39,061 nt of DNA from an uncultured Caulobacteraceae bacterium (GCA_903929535.1 CAIYVC010000154.1:1-39061), one strand, 5' to 3'; positions 1-7,942 are shown, counted from the stretch's first letter. Translations and numbers: made by a program. Notes: generated by a model not told the origin, from the sequence alone.

Positions 1-2756
1 CCGCCTTCGCCCAAGCCAAGCCCAACGCCAACGCCCTGGAAGAAGTGGTCGTCACCGCGACCCGTCAGAACTCCACCGTCAACAAGGTCGCCCTGTCGGT
101 TTCGGCCGTGACGCAGAAGAACCTGGACCAGCAGGGCATCCGCTCGGTTCAGGACCTGTCATCGCAGGTGCCCGGCTTCACCTTCCGCACCTCAGGCGGC
201 GACCAGAACCCGCAGCTGACTCTGCGGGGCGTCGGCGGCAACGCCTTGAACGGCACCTCAGGCTCAGCGCCGACCACCGGCGTCTATGTCGACGACATTC
301 CGCTGATGAAGCGCAACGCCAACGGCCTACAGACGGGCTCGGGCTCGCCCTTGCCGATCCTCTATGACCTGGACCGCGTGGAAGTCCTGCGTGGCCCGCA
401 GGGCACCCTTTACGGCGGCTCCTCCGAAGGCGGCACGCTGCGGTTCATCACCCCGCAGCCCAGCCTGAGCACCTATTCCGGCTCCGCGCGCCTGGGTGTC
501 AGCACCATCGCCGGCGGCGGCATGGGCAACGAAGAGGGCGTGGCGGTCGGCGGACCGATCGTGCAGGACAAGCTTGGCTTCCGCCTGGCCGGCTTCCGTC
601 AGACCCGCCCAGGGTGGATCAACAGCTACTCGGAATATGATGGCCACCAGTTCCACTCCCAGAACAATTGGGGGTCCGACTATTCGCTGCGGGGCAGCGT
701 CCTCTGGCAAGTCACGCCGGACCTCAAGGCGACCATCAGCGTCCTGCACCAGATGACCTACGACAATGCGCCGCCCAGCATCCGCGGGCCGTCGGGCGCC
801 CAGACCATCTCGCTGCGCACCCTGGCCAACACCGGGACCGTCAACGGCGTGAAGTTCTCGTTCCCGGCCACGGTGTTCGGCGGCTACACCATCCCGGCTC
901 AGACCTGGTTCTCCGGCCTGAACGGGGAAGCCAACGGCATCTATCTGACGGCGACCGACGTCCAGTACGTCAACCAGCCGCGGCGCACGACCTTCACCAC
1001 GCCGACCCTCACGCTCGACTACAACTTCCAAGACAAGCTGAACTTCAAGTCGATCACGGCCGACACTTCGGACGCGACCACCGGCTGGACGCTGGCCGCC
1101 GGTGCGGCCCTGCCCACGCGGACCCTGCCGGCCCTGGCCAACCAGCCCTGCCCGGTTCAGCCTGTAGGCGCCCCCACCATCCTAACGGCGGCCGGCAACA
1201 CCTGCTCGGTGTCGCCGCAATACATGCAGATGCCGGCCAACCTGGCGACCATGTATGTCGGCCAGCAGGGGCTGCAGACCCCCGGTCCGAACAACGAGTT
1301 CCTCTACAATCTGTTCAACAACCGGCGGAACCAGGTCACCCAGGAATTCCGGGTGTCGACCACCGACCCGTCATGGCGCCTGCAATTCGTGGGCGGCGTC
1401 TACATTGAGCACGAGCACAACCACGTCAATTTCGGCTCCAACTGGAACGAGATGCAGCTCGGCTTCCAGCTGCACGGCGCGCAGGAGGCCTTCTTTACCG
1501 GCGGCGAGGGCGGCGTGCCACTGCAGCAGACGCCGGGCAATATTCCGATCGACGCCTCCACGCGAAACATCGACATCATCGAGGATGAGCAATCGGCGTT
1601 CGGCGAGCTGAACTTCGCCATCACCAGCAAGATTAAGCTGACGGCCGGCGTCCGTGTCAGCAACTACAGCCAGCAATACACCCAAATCTACGGCGGCATC
1701 GTGGCCGGGGCGCCCAACGGCTGGGTCGGCTCGTCCGACACCGGGGCGATCGAGACCAATCCGAACGCCACCTCGCCGTTCCCGCTCAACTACGCGGCCT
1801 GCCCGCAGCACATCCAACAGGCCGCGACGACGGCGGCGCAGCTGCAATACGCGGCGGCGGGCTGCCCCTATCAGTATTCGGTCGGCAAGCTGTCCGAGCA
1901 CCCTGTCACGCCCAAGGTCGGGCTTAGCTATCAGCTGACCGCCAACGATCTGCTGTATGTGACCTACGCCGAGGGCCAGCGCCCCGGCGGCATCAACCCG
2001 CCGCCGCCTCCCACCAATTGCGCGCAGGACCTGGCCAATCTAGGCGGCCAGGCGCCGCTAACCTATCAGCACGACACGGTGAAGAGCACCGAAGTCGGCG
2101 GCAAGTTCCGGCTGTTTGAGGGGCAGGCGCAGATCAACGCCTCGGCCTTCCACATCCAGTGGGACAATGTGCAGTTCGTCTCGCCGTTCATCTTCTGCAC
2201 GTTCTCTTTCGTGGCCAACGCCGGGGGCGCGGTGTCCGACGGCTTCGAATTGCAGGCGACCGGGCGCAGCCACGGCTTCACGCTCAACACCAACCTCGCC
2301 TACGACGACGCGCACTACACCGCCAATGTGCAGGGCCCGGCGCCGCCTGCGGGCAGCGGCAAGCTTCCTTCGTTGCTGGCGCTGAAGGGCGACAATCTCG
2401 GCGTGCCTCTTTGGACCGCCAACGTGGGGCTGCAATACGACTGGTCGGTGGCGACCCTGCCGACCTATGCGCGCCTCGACTACGCCTACACCGGCAAATA
2501 TTCGCGCGCCACGGGGCCGGGCACCAACAGCTATAGCGCCGTCTTCACCCCGAACTTCATCAACGGAAACGAAACACATCTGATGAACGGGCGGGTCGGA
2601 GTCTATTACAGAAGCCTTGAAATCGCGCTCTATGTGAAGAACATCTTCAATTCCAATGAATGGCTCAACAAGAGCCAGGGGTCGGGAAGTTACTGGTTCA
2701 GCGGCACCACGATGCAGCCGCGCCTGATCGGCTTCCAGACCAACTACAGGTTCTAA
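1..2756 (+). CDS. TonB-dependent receptor, 5' end outside window
   Basis: Outer-membrane active-transport receptor energised by TonB-ExbBD. The frame is open to the first base, and the first visible residues (AFAQAKPNANALEE) look like the end of a signal peptide plus linker, so only a short N-terminus is missing. A TonB-box-like EEVVVTATR follows, then the plug domain (SVQDLSSQVPGF, LRGVGGN, YVDDIPL, DRVEVLRGPQGTLYGGSSEGGTLRF) and a long beta-barrel ending in NYRF with the terminal aromatic residue expected of outer-membrane barrels. About 917 residues are visible, a usual length. The next gene starts 29 bases after the stop, and four more secreted-protein genes follow on the same strand, so it probably leads an operon. 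The substrate cannot be read from sequence. The family call is very safe. Confidence 0.96.
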   Translation, partial: AFAQAKPNANALEEVVVTATRQNSTVNKVALSVSAVTQKNLDQQGIRSVQDLSSQVPGFTFRTSGGDQNPQLTLRGVGGNALNGTSGSAPTTGVYVDDIPLMKRNANGLQTGSGSPLPILYDLDRVEVLRGPQGTLYGGSSEGGTLRFITPQPSLSTYSGSARLGVSTIAGGGMGNEEGVAVGGPIVQDKLGFRLAGFRQTRPGWINSYSEYDGHQFHSQNNWGSDYSLRGSVLWQVTPDLKATISVLHQMTYDNAPPSIRGPSGAQTISLRTLANTGTVNGVKFSFPATVFGGYTIPAQTWFSGLNGEANGIYLTATDVQYVNQPRRTTFTTPTLTLDYNFQDKLNFKSITADTSDATTGWTLAAGAALPTRTLPALANQPCPVQPVGAPTILTAAGNTCSVSPQYMQMPANLATMYVGQQGLQTPGPNNEFLYNLFNNRRNQVTQEFRVSTTDPSWRLQFVGGVYIEHEHNHVNFGSNWNEMQLGFQLHGAQEAFFTGGEGGVPLQQTPGNIPIDASTRNIDIIEDEQSAFGELNFAITSKIKLTAGVRVSNYSQQYTQIYGGIVAGAPNGWVGSSDTGAIETNPNATSPFPLNYAACPQHIQQAATTAAQLQYAAAGCPYQYSVGKLSEHPVTPKVGLSYQLTANDLLYVTYAEGQRPGGINPPPPPTNCAQDLANLGGQAPLTYQHDTVKSTEVGGKFRLFEGQAQINASAFHIQWDNVQFVSPFIFCTFSFVANAGGAVSDGFELQATGRSHGFTLNTNLAYDDAHYTANVQGPAPPAGSGKLPSLLALKGDNLGVPLWTANVGLQYDWSVATLPTYARLDYAYTGKYSRATGPGTNSYSAVFTPNFINGNETHLMNGRVGVYYRSLEIALYVKNIFNSNEWLNKSQGSGSYWFSGTTMQPRLIGFQTNYRF

Positions 2757-2785
2757 AGAACCGAAGGACGCAGAAGGAGCGGTCT

Positions 2786-3619
2786 ATGAGGCGCACTGAC
2801 TTGAACCGGCTGGCCGCCGTCTCGGCCATCGCCCTGGGCTTCCTGGCCCTGGCTTCCCAGCCGGGCCAGGCTCAGATCGATCCGCCCAAGGCGGCGACCC
2901 CCTCCACTGGGCCGGGCTTCACCATGACCATCCCGGGCGTCAACATGACCGGAGTCTGGCAGATCGAGAACTACGTCGGCTCGGGCGCCCCGATCGACAA
3001 GCGCATCCTGCACGACGAGACCGGCAAGCCGGCCCCGTTCCTGCCTTGGGCGCAGAAGATTTACGACCACAACATCGATGAAGAGCGTAAGGGCCACACC
3101 TTTGCCGGCGGGCCCACCTTCTGCCTGCCGCACGGAATCCCGCAAATGATGACCGCCGCCGGCTATCCGGTGGAGATCTTCCAGACGGACAAGGACTTCT
3201 CCTTCGTCCATGAACTGCAGCGCAACTACAGGATCGTGCACCTCAACCGCGGACACCTGCAGGACGAGGACATCGTCCCCGACTTCATGGGCGACAGCAT
3301 CGGCCACTGGGAGGGCGACACCCTGGTGATCGACACCGTCGGCCTGTCCAAGAAGACCTATTTCGACATGCTTGGGGCGCCCCATACCGATCAGCTGCAT
3401 GTCATCGAGCACGTGCGCATGCTGAACCCCAACCAGTTCGAGGACCGGCTGACCATCGACGATCCGGGCGCCTTCTCCCACCCCTGGACTGAGCGCGTCA
3501 CCTACCGGCGCATGAAGCCGGGCACCGAGGTGATGGAATACATCTGCCTGGACGGGAACCGGAACCAGGTCGTCAACGGCATGGTCACGATCGACGGCAA
3601 GCCGCGCGGCGCAAAATAA
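2786..3619 (+). CDS. Secreted protein of unknown function, paralogue 1 (HWEGDTLVIDT type)
   Basis: A 277-residue protein starting at an ATG preceded by AGAAGGAGCGG. Residues 1 to about 29 form a signal peptide ending GQAQ, so it is periplasmic or secreted. The mature part begins with a PGVNMTGVWQ strand and contains CLPHGIPQM, then GDSIGHWEGDTLVIDTVG (H174, E176, D178), PHTDQLHVIEHVRM, LTIDDPGAFSHPW and EYICLDGN. The same blocks recur in the next gene, so the two are tandem paralogues. From memory, proteins with this WEGDTL block are common beside DUF6152 proteins and TonB receptors and have no assigned function; I name none. The conserved His, Glu, Asp and Cys residues suggest metal or ligand binding, which is inference. 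Confidence 0.9.
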   Translation: MRRTDLNRLAAVSAIALGFLALASQPGQAQIDPPKAATPSTGPGFTMTIPGVNMTGVWQIENYVGSGAPIDKRILHDETGKPAPFLPWAQKIYDHNIDEERKGHTFAGGPTFCLPHGIPQMMTAAGYPVEIFQTDKDFSFVHELQRNYRIVHLNRGHLQDEDIVPDFMGDSIGHWEGDTLVIDTVGLSKKTYFDMLGAPHTDQLHVIEHVRMLNPNQFEDRLTIDDPGAFSHPWTERVTYRRMKPGTEVMEYICLDGNRNQVVNGMVTIDGKPRGAK

Positions 3620-3654
3620 GAGCCCGAACCGGGCCGCTTCATAGCGAGGACGAG

Positions 3655-4515
3655 ATGAACAGGATGACGGGACTGGGAGCCTGTGGGGCCGGCGGATTGG
3701 CCCTAGCCATGGCCCTGGCGGTGGGCAGTCATCCCGCGGGCGCGGCCCAGGCCAAGGCCAAGGCCAAGGCGGCGCATCGCCCGGCGGCGTCCGCCAAGCA
3801 GGGCTTCGACATGACCGGCACCTGGCAGATGGAGGGCAAGTACTACGCCGCCAACGCCACGCCGGTCGCCCAACGCATCACCAAGACGGCCGACGGCGGC
3901 CCGGTGCCGTTGCAGGCCTGGGCGCAGAAGATCTACGACAAGAACATCGAGACCGAGGGCAAGGGGATCGCCCTGGTGGCCAACCAGGCGCGCTGCCTGC
4001 CGCACGGCATGCCGCAGATGCTCTACGCGGCGCCGGCGCCGATCGACGTGATGCAGACCCCTAACGAGATCGGCTTCATCCACGAGCTGGGGCGCCATGT
4101 GCGCGTCGTCTACCTGAACGAGCCGCACGAGAAGGACCCCGACCCCACCTATTTCGGCAATTCGATCGGCCACTGGGAAGGCGATACCCTGGTCATCGAC
4201 ACGGTGGGCATCTCGCACAAGACCGAGCTCGACCGGCTCTTGATGCCGCATAGCGACAAGCTGCACGTGGTGGAGCGCATCCGCATGCCCGACCACAACC
4301 ACCTGCAGTTCGAATTGACCATCGATGACCCGGACACCTTCACCCGGCCCTGGAAGAAGACCTTCATCTGGGACCGCCAGAAGCCGGGCACGCACATCAT
4401 CGAATACATCTGCGCCGACGGTAACGAGAACTGGCCGGACGCGCAGGGGCGGATGACCTTCCCGGGCGCCAACATCGCCAGCGAAGCCGGCGCCACCGCC
4501 GACAAGCCGAAGTAG
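3655..4515 (+). CDS. Secreted protein of unknown function, paralogue 2 (HWEGDTLVIDT type)
   Basis: A 286-residue paralogue of the preceding gene, 35 bases downstream, with GAGGA four bases before the ATG. A signal peptide (about residues 1-31) is followed by an Ala/Lys/Gln-rich linker with AKAKAKA, then GFDMTGTWQ, CLPHGMPQM, NSIGHWEGDTLVIDTVG (H173), PHSDKLHVVERIRM, LTIDDPDTFTRPW and EYICADGN. The order and spacing of the blocks match paralogue 1 while the rest has diverged clearly, so the duplication is old. Its place between a TonB receptor and a secreted metallo-hydrolase suggests both copies act in the periplasm on the compound that the module handles. Function unknown. Confidence 0.9.
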   Translation: MNRMTGLGACGAGGLALAMALAVGSHPAGAAQAKAKAKAAHRPAASAKQGFDMTGTWQMEGKYYAANATPVAQRITKTADGGPVPLQAWAQKIYDKNIETEGKGIALVANQARCLPHGMPQMLYAAPAPIDVMQTPNEIGFIHELGRHVRVVYLNEPHEKDPDPTYFGNSIGHWEGDTLVIDTVGISHKTELDRLLMPHSDKLHVVERIRMPDHNHLQFELTIDDPDTFTRPWKKTFIWDRQKPGTHIIEYICADGNENWPDAQGRMTFPGANIASEAGATADKPK

Positions 4516-4569
4516 GCGCGGAGCGATCGCTCTTTCGCCGACCACCAGGACAGACGATTGGAGACAGGG

Positions 4570-5628
4570 ATGAGGATTTCTCTCAAGACGGCGCTGGCCG
4601 CGACCGCCGGGGTGCTCGCGCTGATCCCGCTGGCGCAGACCTTCGCCCAGGACAGCGGCGCGGGTCTGCTGGCCGATCTGAAGCAGCACAGCGCCGCCGC
4701 GCACACGGCCGCCGGCAAGGACTGGACCTGGATGGCCAATATGATGTGCCAGAACGCCGAGTTCGGCGGCGACGTCATCGGCCATTTCTGGGCCGGCCAG
4801 CGGATGGGCGACGCCGACCAGGACTTCGAGCCGGTGCAGGTGTTCGACGGGGTCTATTACGTGGGCCTGCGCGAGATCGGCGCCTACGCCATCAAGACCT
4901 CGGCTGGGGTGATCCTGATCGACAGCCTGCTGCCCGGCCAGGCCGAGCCCTATCTGGTCCCGCACCTGAAGAAGGTCGGCATCGACCCGTCGCAGGTGAA
5001 GTACGTGATCGTCACCCACGGCCACGCCGACCACATGGGCGGCGCAGCCTACTTCCAGGACAAGTACAAGGCCAAGGTGGCCATGACCGCGCCCGACTGG
5101 GACATGATCGAGAAGGCGCCCGCCAAGGAGCCGGGCGGCCAGCCCAAGCGCGACCAGGTGGTCAAGGACGGTGACAAGATCACCCTGGGCGACCGCACCC
5201 TGACCATCCTCTTCACCCCCGGCCATACGCCGGGCTCGCTTTCGGTGCTGATGGACGTCAAGGACAAGGGCGCGCCGCACAAGGCGATCCTGTTCGGCGG
5301 CGCCGGCTGGGGCCTGGCCTTGATGCCGATGCCGATGCGGCCGATCTACGCCAACTCGCTGAACCATCTGCAGGAGACGGCCACGGCCAACCACGTCGAT
5401 GTGGAGCTGGACGGCCACGGCTTCCTGACCGGCTCCATCCTGAAGATCGCCCAGCTGCGCGATCGCAAGGCGGGCGCGCCCAACCCGCTGGTGATCGGCG
5501 AGGACGGCTACAAACACTACATCGACGTCTTCAAGGAGTGCCACGCCGCCTCCACCGACCGCTACCAGATGCTGGCCGCGAAATACGGTCCCGATCCCCG
5601 CAAATGGCAGCCGCAGATCGTCGACTAG
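4570..5628 (+). CDS. Secreted metallo-beta-lactamase-fold hydrolase, subclass B3-like
   Basis: A 352-residue dizinc hydrolase-fold protein. I chose the ATG at 4570, with GGAG six bases before it, over an in-frame TTG at 4558. Signal peptide MRISLKTALAATAGVLALIP...FAQ, then an extra helical stretch of about 60 residues, then the fold. Zinc ligands are all visible: HGHADH at 150-155, H219 in PGHTPGS, and H283 in ELDGHGF. This is the H/H/D/H/H/H set of subclass B3 (positions 116, 118, 120, 121, 196 and 263 in standard numbering), with no B1-type Cys ligand. It could hydrolyse beta-lactams, but its place among uptake and unknown secreted genes fits a lactone or other ester/amide substrate equally well. 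Fold and ligands are certain; substrate unknown. Confidence 0.93.
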   Translation: MRISLKTALAATAGVLALIPLAQTFAQDSGAGLLADLKQHSAAAHTAAGKDWTWMANMMCQNAEFGGDVIGHFWAGQRMGDADQDFEPVQVFDGVYYVGLREIGAYAIKTSAGVILIDSLLPGQAEPYLVPHLKKVGIDPSQVKYVIVTHGHADHMGGAAYFQDKYKAKVAMTAPDWDMIEKAPAKEPGGQPKRDQVVKDGDKITLGDRTLTILFTPGHTPGSLSVLMDVKDKGAPHKAILFGGAGWGLALMPMPMRPIYANSLNHLQETATANHVDVELDGHGFLTGSILKIAQLRDRKAGAPNPLVIGEDGYKHYIDVFKECHAASTDRYQMLAAKYGPDPRKWQPQIVD

Positions 5629-5651
5629 CCGCGAAACCATGGAGTCTAAAG

Positions 5652-6035
5652 ATGAAACCGACAGTGATCGGCCTCGTGGGCCTGGCCGCGGCGCTCGCCG
5701 CCGCGCCCGCCTTCGCCCACCATTCCTTCGCCATGTTCGACAACCAGAAGACCATCACGCTTGAAGGCACGGTGACCGAATTCGCCTGGGAGAACCCGCA
5801 TTCGTGGGTGCGGGTTATGGGCAGGGACCGGGATCAGCCCACCACGGCCCCCGTCGTCTGGAATCTGGAGGCGGGCGGCGTCTTCATCCTGAAGCGGCAG
5901 GGCTGGACCCGCAATTCGATCAAGCCAGGGGACAAGGCGGTTGTCACCGTCCACCCCTTGCATAATGGCGATCCGGGCGGGAGTCTGATCAAGATCACAG
6001 TCAACGGCACGCCGGTGGGCGACGAGCGCGGCTAA
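5652..6035 (+). CDS. DUF6152 family secreted protein
   Basis: A 127-residue protein with GGAG seven bases before the ATG, 23 bases after the metallo-hydrolase stop. The signal peptide MKPTVIGLVGLAAALAAAPAFA ends in a clean A-F-A site, so the mature chain would begin HHSFAMFDNQKT. The rest (TLEGTVTEFAWENPHSWVRV, W in VVWNLEAGG, GDKAVVTVHPLHNGDPGG) matches the small beta-rich DUF6152 family. Function is unknown for the family. The predicted N-terminal His-His plus further histidines (NPHSW, VHPLHNGD) suggest metal binding, possibly copper; this is inference. Last apparently intact gene of the 1-6035 run. Confidence 0.92.
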   Translation: MKPTVIGLVGLAAALAAAPAFAHHSFAMFDNQKTITLEGTVTEFAWENPHSWVRVMGRDRDQPTTAPVVWNLEAGGVFILKRQGWTRNSIKPGDKAVVTVHPLHNGDPGGSLIKITVNGTPVGDERG

Positions 6036-6069
6036 CCCTCTACCGACGTCCGGGTTCCAGGAGTTTGAG

Positions 6070-6437
6070 ATGCGACAGCTCGGCCTTTGCATGGTCGCGG
6101 CCTTGGCCGTAGCCACGTCCATCGCAGCGGCCGCGGTGGCGACGCGGCCCGGACCGCGGGTGCCTCTGGTCGGCGACGAGGCGACCGATCCGCGCATCCA
6201 GAAATACTTCGCCGGCGTTCGCGCTCGGGGCGGCGAGCCGCTGAACCTGCACCGCACCCTTGCCAACGCCCCGGCTCTGATGGCCGGCGGCCGCAACGCC
6301 TATGGCCGGGCAAGGGAAAGCCCAGGCCGCGAGGGCGGAATCGGGAGCGCCTGGTCGAGGCGTGGAGCGAGGCGGACAGCGCCTTTGAGAACATGTTCGC
6401 CGCGACGATCATGCGCCGCTGGGGCCACCTATTGTAG
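6070..6437 (+). pseudogene. Truncated carboxymuconolactone decarboxylase/AhpD-like protein
   Basis: From the ATG at 6070 there is a short hydrophobic leader, then PRVPLVGDEATDPRIQKYFAGVRARGGEPLNLHRTLANAPALMAGGRNAYGRA, which reads like the N-terminal third of AhpD/carboxymuconolactone-decarboxylase-like proteins. After about position 6300 the frame turns into low-information Arg/Ser/Gly sequence and runs open to 6516. The catalytic CxxC or Glu/His helices that should follow are absent. Another frame at about 6320-6437 reads RERLVEAWSEADSAFENMF and stops; I do not recognise it, and it may be part of a different gene joined here. A deletion or insertion junction near 6300 is the simplest reading. 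Probably not functional. Confidence 0.6.
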
Positions 6438-6487
6438 ATGCCGAGACCAGACGTTCCCAAGGCCTCAGAAGGGTGGAAACCGGCCAG

Positions 6488-7225
6488 TCACCGAGCCTTG
6501 GTCGCGACTAGCGTAAATGTTCCCGGCGACCTTGGGTCCGACCAGTGCGGATGCTCTTCCAGACGGTCAATGAGCCAGCCGCCATCAATGGCGGCGGTTA
6601 TGATCTCGGCAAGGGTCCAATACCTGTAGGCGCAGGTTCCCAGACTGAGACCTGAGCCTGTAGGATCAGGAACGTCGGCGAGGACGACATCGGACGCGAA
6701 GTAGTCGCGCAGCCCGACCTGGTGAAGCTTGCGGTCGATCGGGTGGAACTCGTTGAGCACGAACCTTCCTGCGGGCGTCGTTAGCTCCGCCATCGTCCGG
6801 AAAAATTTGGGGAGGTCGTGGTGATAATGAAGAACGCCCAACTCCATCACCAACCAGTCGAAAGGCTGGAGGCCCAGAGCGGCGGACTCCATCACGTCGG
6901 CAAGGCGATAGTCGACGGCCACACCCGCCGCGTTGGCTAGGTCCAGGGCATAGCGCCGGTTCTCTTCCGCGAAATCGATCACCGTGACTTCGGCACCCAG
7001 CAGACCGAGGGCCACCGCTACCCGGCCGTGGGAGCCTTGGATGTTGCAAATCCTCCGGCCCCGAACCTCGCCCACATGAGGCAGAAGCCGCCGCAGCTTG
7101 TGGGCCGGATCGGCCCTAAGCCGGGCCGCTTCCTGGACCGGTGAACCGATGGCTTGGACCCACGCCTCATATCGCTGCGAGTTCCAAGCCTTGCGGTTGC
7201 GCTCAGTGACGCTGTCCACGCTCAT
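6488..7225 (-). CDS. Class I SAM-dependent methyltransferase
   Basis: 245 residues, ATG start. After an N-terminal helical segment (VTERNRKAWNSQRYEAWVQ), motif I appears in a variant form, GRRICNIQGSHGRVAVALGLLGAEVTVID, where NIQGSHGR replaces the usual DxGxGxG; the acidic end of strand 2 is VIDFAEENRRYA. YRLADVME and FDWLVMELGVLHYHHDLPKFF fit the post-motif strands, and GRFVLNEFHP is the strand-5 region. The substrate cannot be told; small-molecule targets are usual for this group. It is the only intact gene in a patch that looks less GC-rich by eye than its surroundings, next to a truncated gene and a relic, so it may have been acquired. Confidence 0.9.
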   Translation of the reverse strand: MSVDSVTERNRKAWNSQRYEAWVQAIGSPVQEAARLRADPAHKLRRLLPHVGEVRGRRICNIQGSHGRVAVALGLLGAEVTVIDFAEENRRYALDLANAAGVAVDYRLADVMESAALGLQPFDWLVMELGVLHYHHDLPKFFRTMAELTTPAGRFVLNEFHPIDRKLHQVGLRDYFASDVVLADVPDPTGSGLSLGTCAYRYWTLAEIITAAIDGGWLIDRLEEHPHWSDPRSPGTFTLVATKAR

Positions 7226-7279
7226 TTAGGCGTCCTCACCCGGGCGAGCTGCGAAGTTAAAGCCATAACCGTTCCCGCC

Positions 7280-7332
7280 ATGTCCGCAATGGGTCGATTT
7301 TCACCGTTGGCGCCGGTCCGGGAAGCGGACGT
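7280..7332. repeat. Imperfect inverted repeat in the accessory patch
   Basis: ATGTCCGC at 7280-7287 faces GCGGACGT at 7325-7332, eight-base arms with one mismatch around 37 bases. Followed on the left arm by AATGGGTCGA. I recall similar GTCCGC/GCGGAC arms with GGGTCG inside as degenerate intergenic elements in other proteobacteria, but cannot name the family. It lies upstream of the methyltransferase start, so a regulatory role is possible too. Confidence 0.35.
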
Positions 7333-7390
7333 TTAACCCAGCCCGCATAGCCCCCAAAAGGCATGTTCGGCACAAGGGCGCAGTTACGGG

Positions 7391-7535
7391 TCGCATGGGC
7401 TACACCCACCCGACCCTGCGGTCAGGCCCCGCCCGACACCCTGGTGGCCTCGCGCCCAGGCGGCCCTAAAGCCGTCCCCGGCGACTTGGGGACAATGGCG
7501 CATATCCTCATCGCGTGGGCTGCGCCCACCCCGAC
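7391..7535. repeat. Pair of direct copies of a short palindromic unit
   Basis: TCGCATGGGCTACACCCACC at 7391-7410 recurs as TCGCGTGGGCTGCGCCCACC at 7511-7530, 17 of 20 bases identical. Each copy is itself a small hairpin; the second is GTGGGC, TGC, GCCCAC. The copies lie 120 bases apart between the methyltransferase and the nuclease relic, and the relic's reading frame runs into them. They look like dispersed palindromic elements or footprints of a lost mobile element. Confidence 0.5.
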
Positions 7536-7555
7536 GGCCCCCGCCTGGACCTGAG

Positions 7556-7925
7556 CTGGCACCTTTCGTTTATCTCCGATCTCACACTTGAGCACCCGGT
7601 CGAAGAAGGCGGCTGAGTCCATCGAGGCCGAGATGCGCTTGCTGACGTCCGGAGATCGAATCCCGGCGATGCCGCTGGGCTTGTAGAGCCAAACGACAGA
7701 ACCCTTCTTAGTCACGAGGTTCATGCGTCGGCATTGCTCTCCGAGCACGGCCCAGTCGCACTTCTGCTCCCGCTTAGCCTGTACCAGGACGCCTTTGGAG
7801 GTCTGGTTTCCCAAAGCGTCCTCCACAGAGAAGGCGAAGTAGAGATCGAGATCGATCCAGACCTCACAAAATGCCCCCGCGCACCTCCGATATGGCTGGC
7901 GGGTTGATCCGAGCGCTTCAGCCAA
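7556..7925 (-). pseudogene. Relic of a nuclease-like protein
   Basis: The reading frame holds a convincing protein segment, FCEVWIDLDLYFAFSVED, then KGVLVQAKREQ, LGEQCRRMNLVTKKGSVVWLYKPSGI. Acidic residue, then GxLxQAK, then QCxxM and a Tyr-rich strand is a pattern I associate with restriction-endonuclease-fold proteins (E/D...QxK core), often in defence or mobile contexts. There is no ATG; the only possible start is a TTG at 7925 and the frame closes at 7947-7949, beside the neighbouring Sel1 gene. At the other end the sequence runs into the palindromic repeats. Both ends therefore seem to be missing. Fragment status is fairly sure; the fold assignment is tentative. Confidence 0.45.
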
Positions 7926-7942
7926 GTCGGTGGGCGGTCGGA

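Noticed and set aside
3750-3790. AKAKAKA tract as a functional repeat
   Set aside because: A short low-complexity linker after a signal peptide is common and carries no specific signal.
3703-5640. 645-residue open frame on the minus strand
   Set aside because: Antisense to three clear secreted-protein genes; the translation is rich in Arg, Gly, Val and His without any motif, typical of GC-rich shadow frames.
7363-7554. 63-residue plus-strand frame in the accessory patch
   Set aside because: Made largely of the two palindromic repeat copies and Pro/Ala-rich sequence; no ribosome site.
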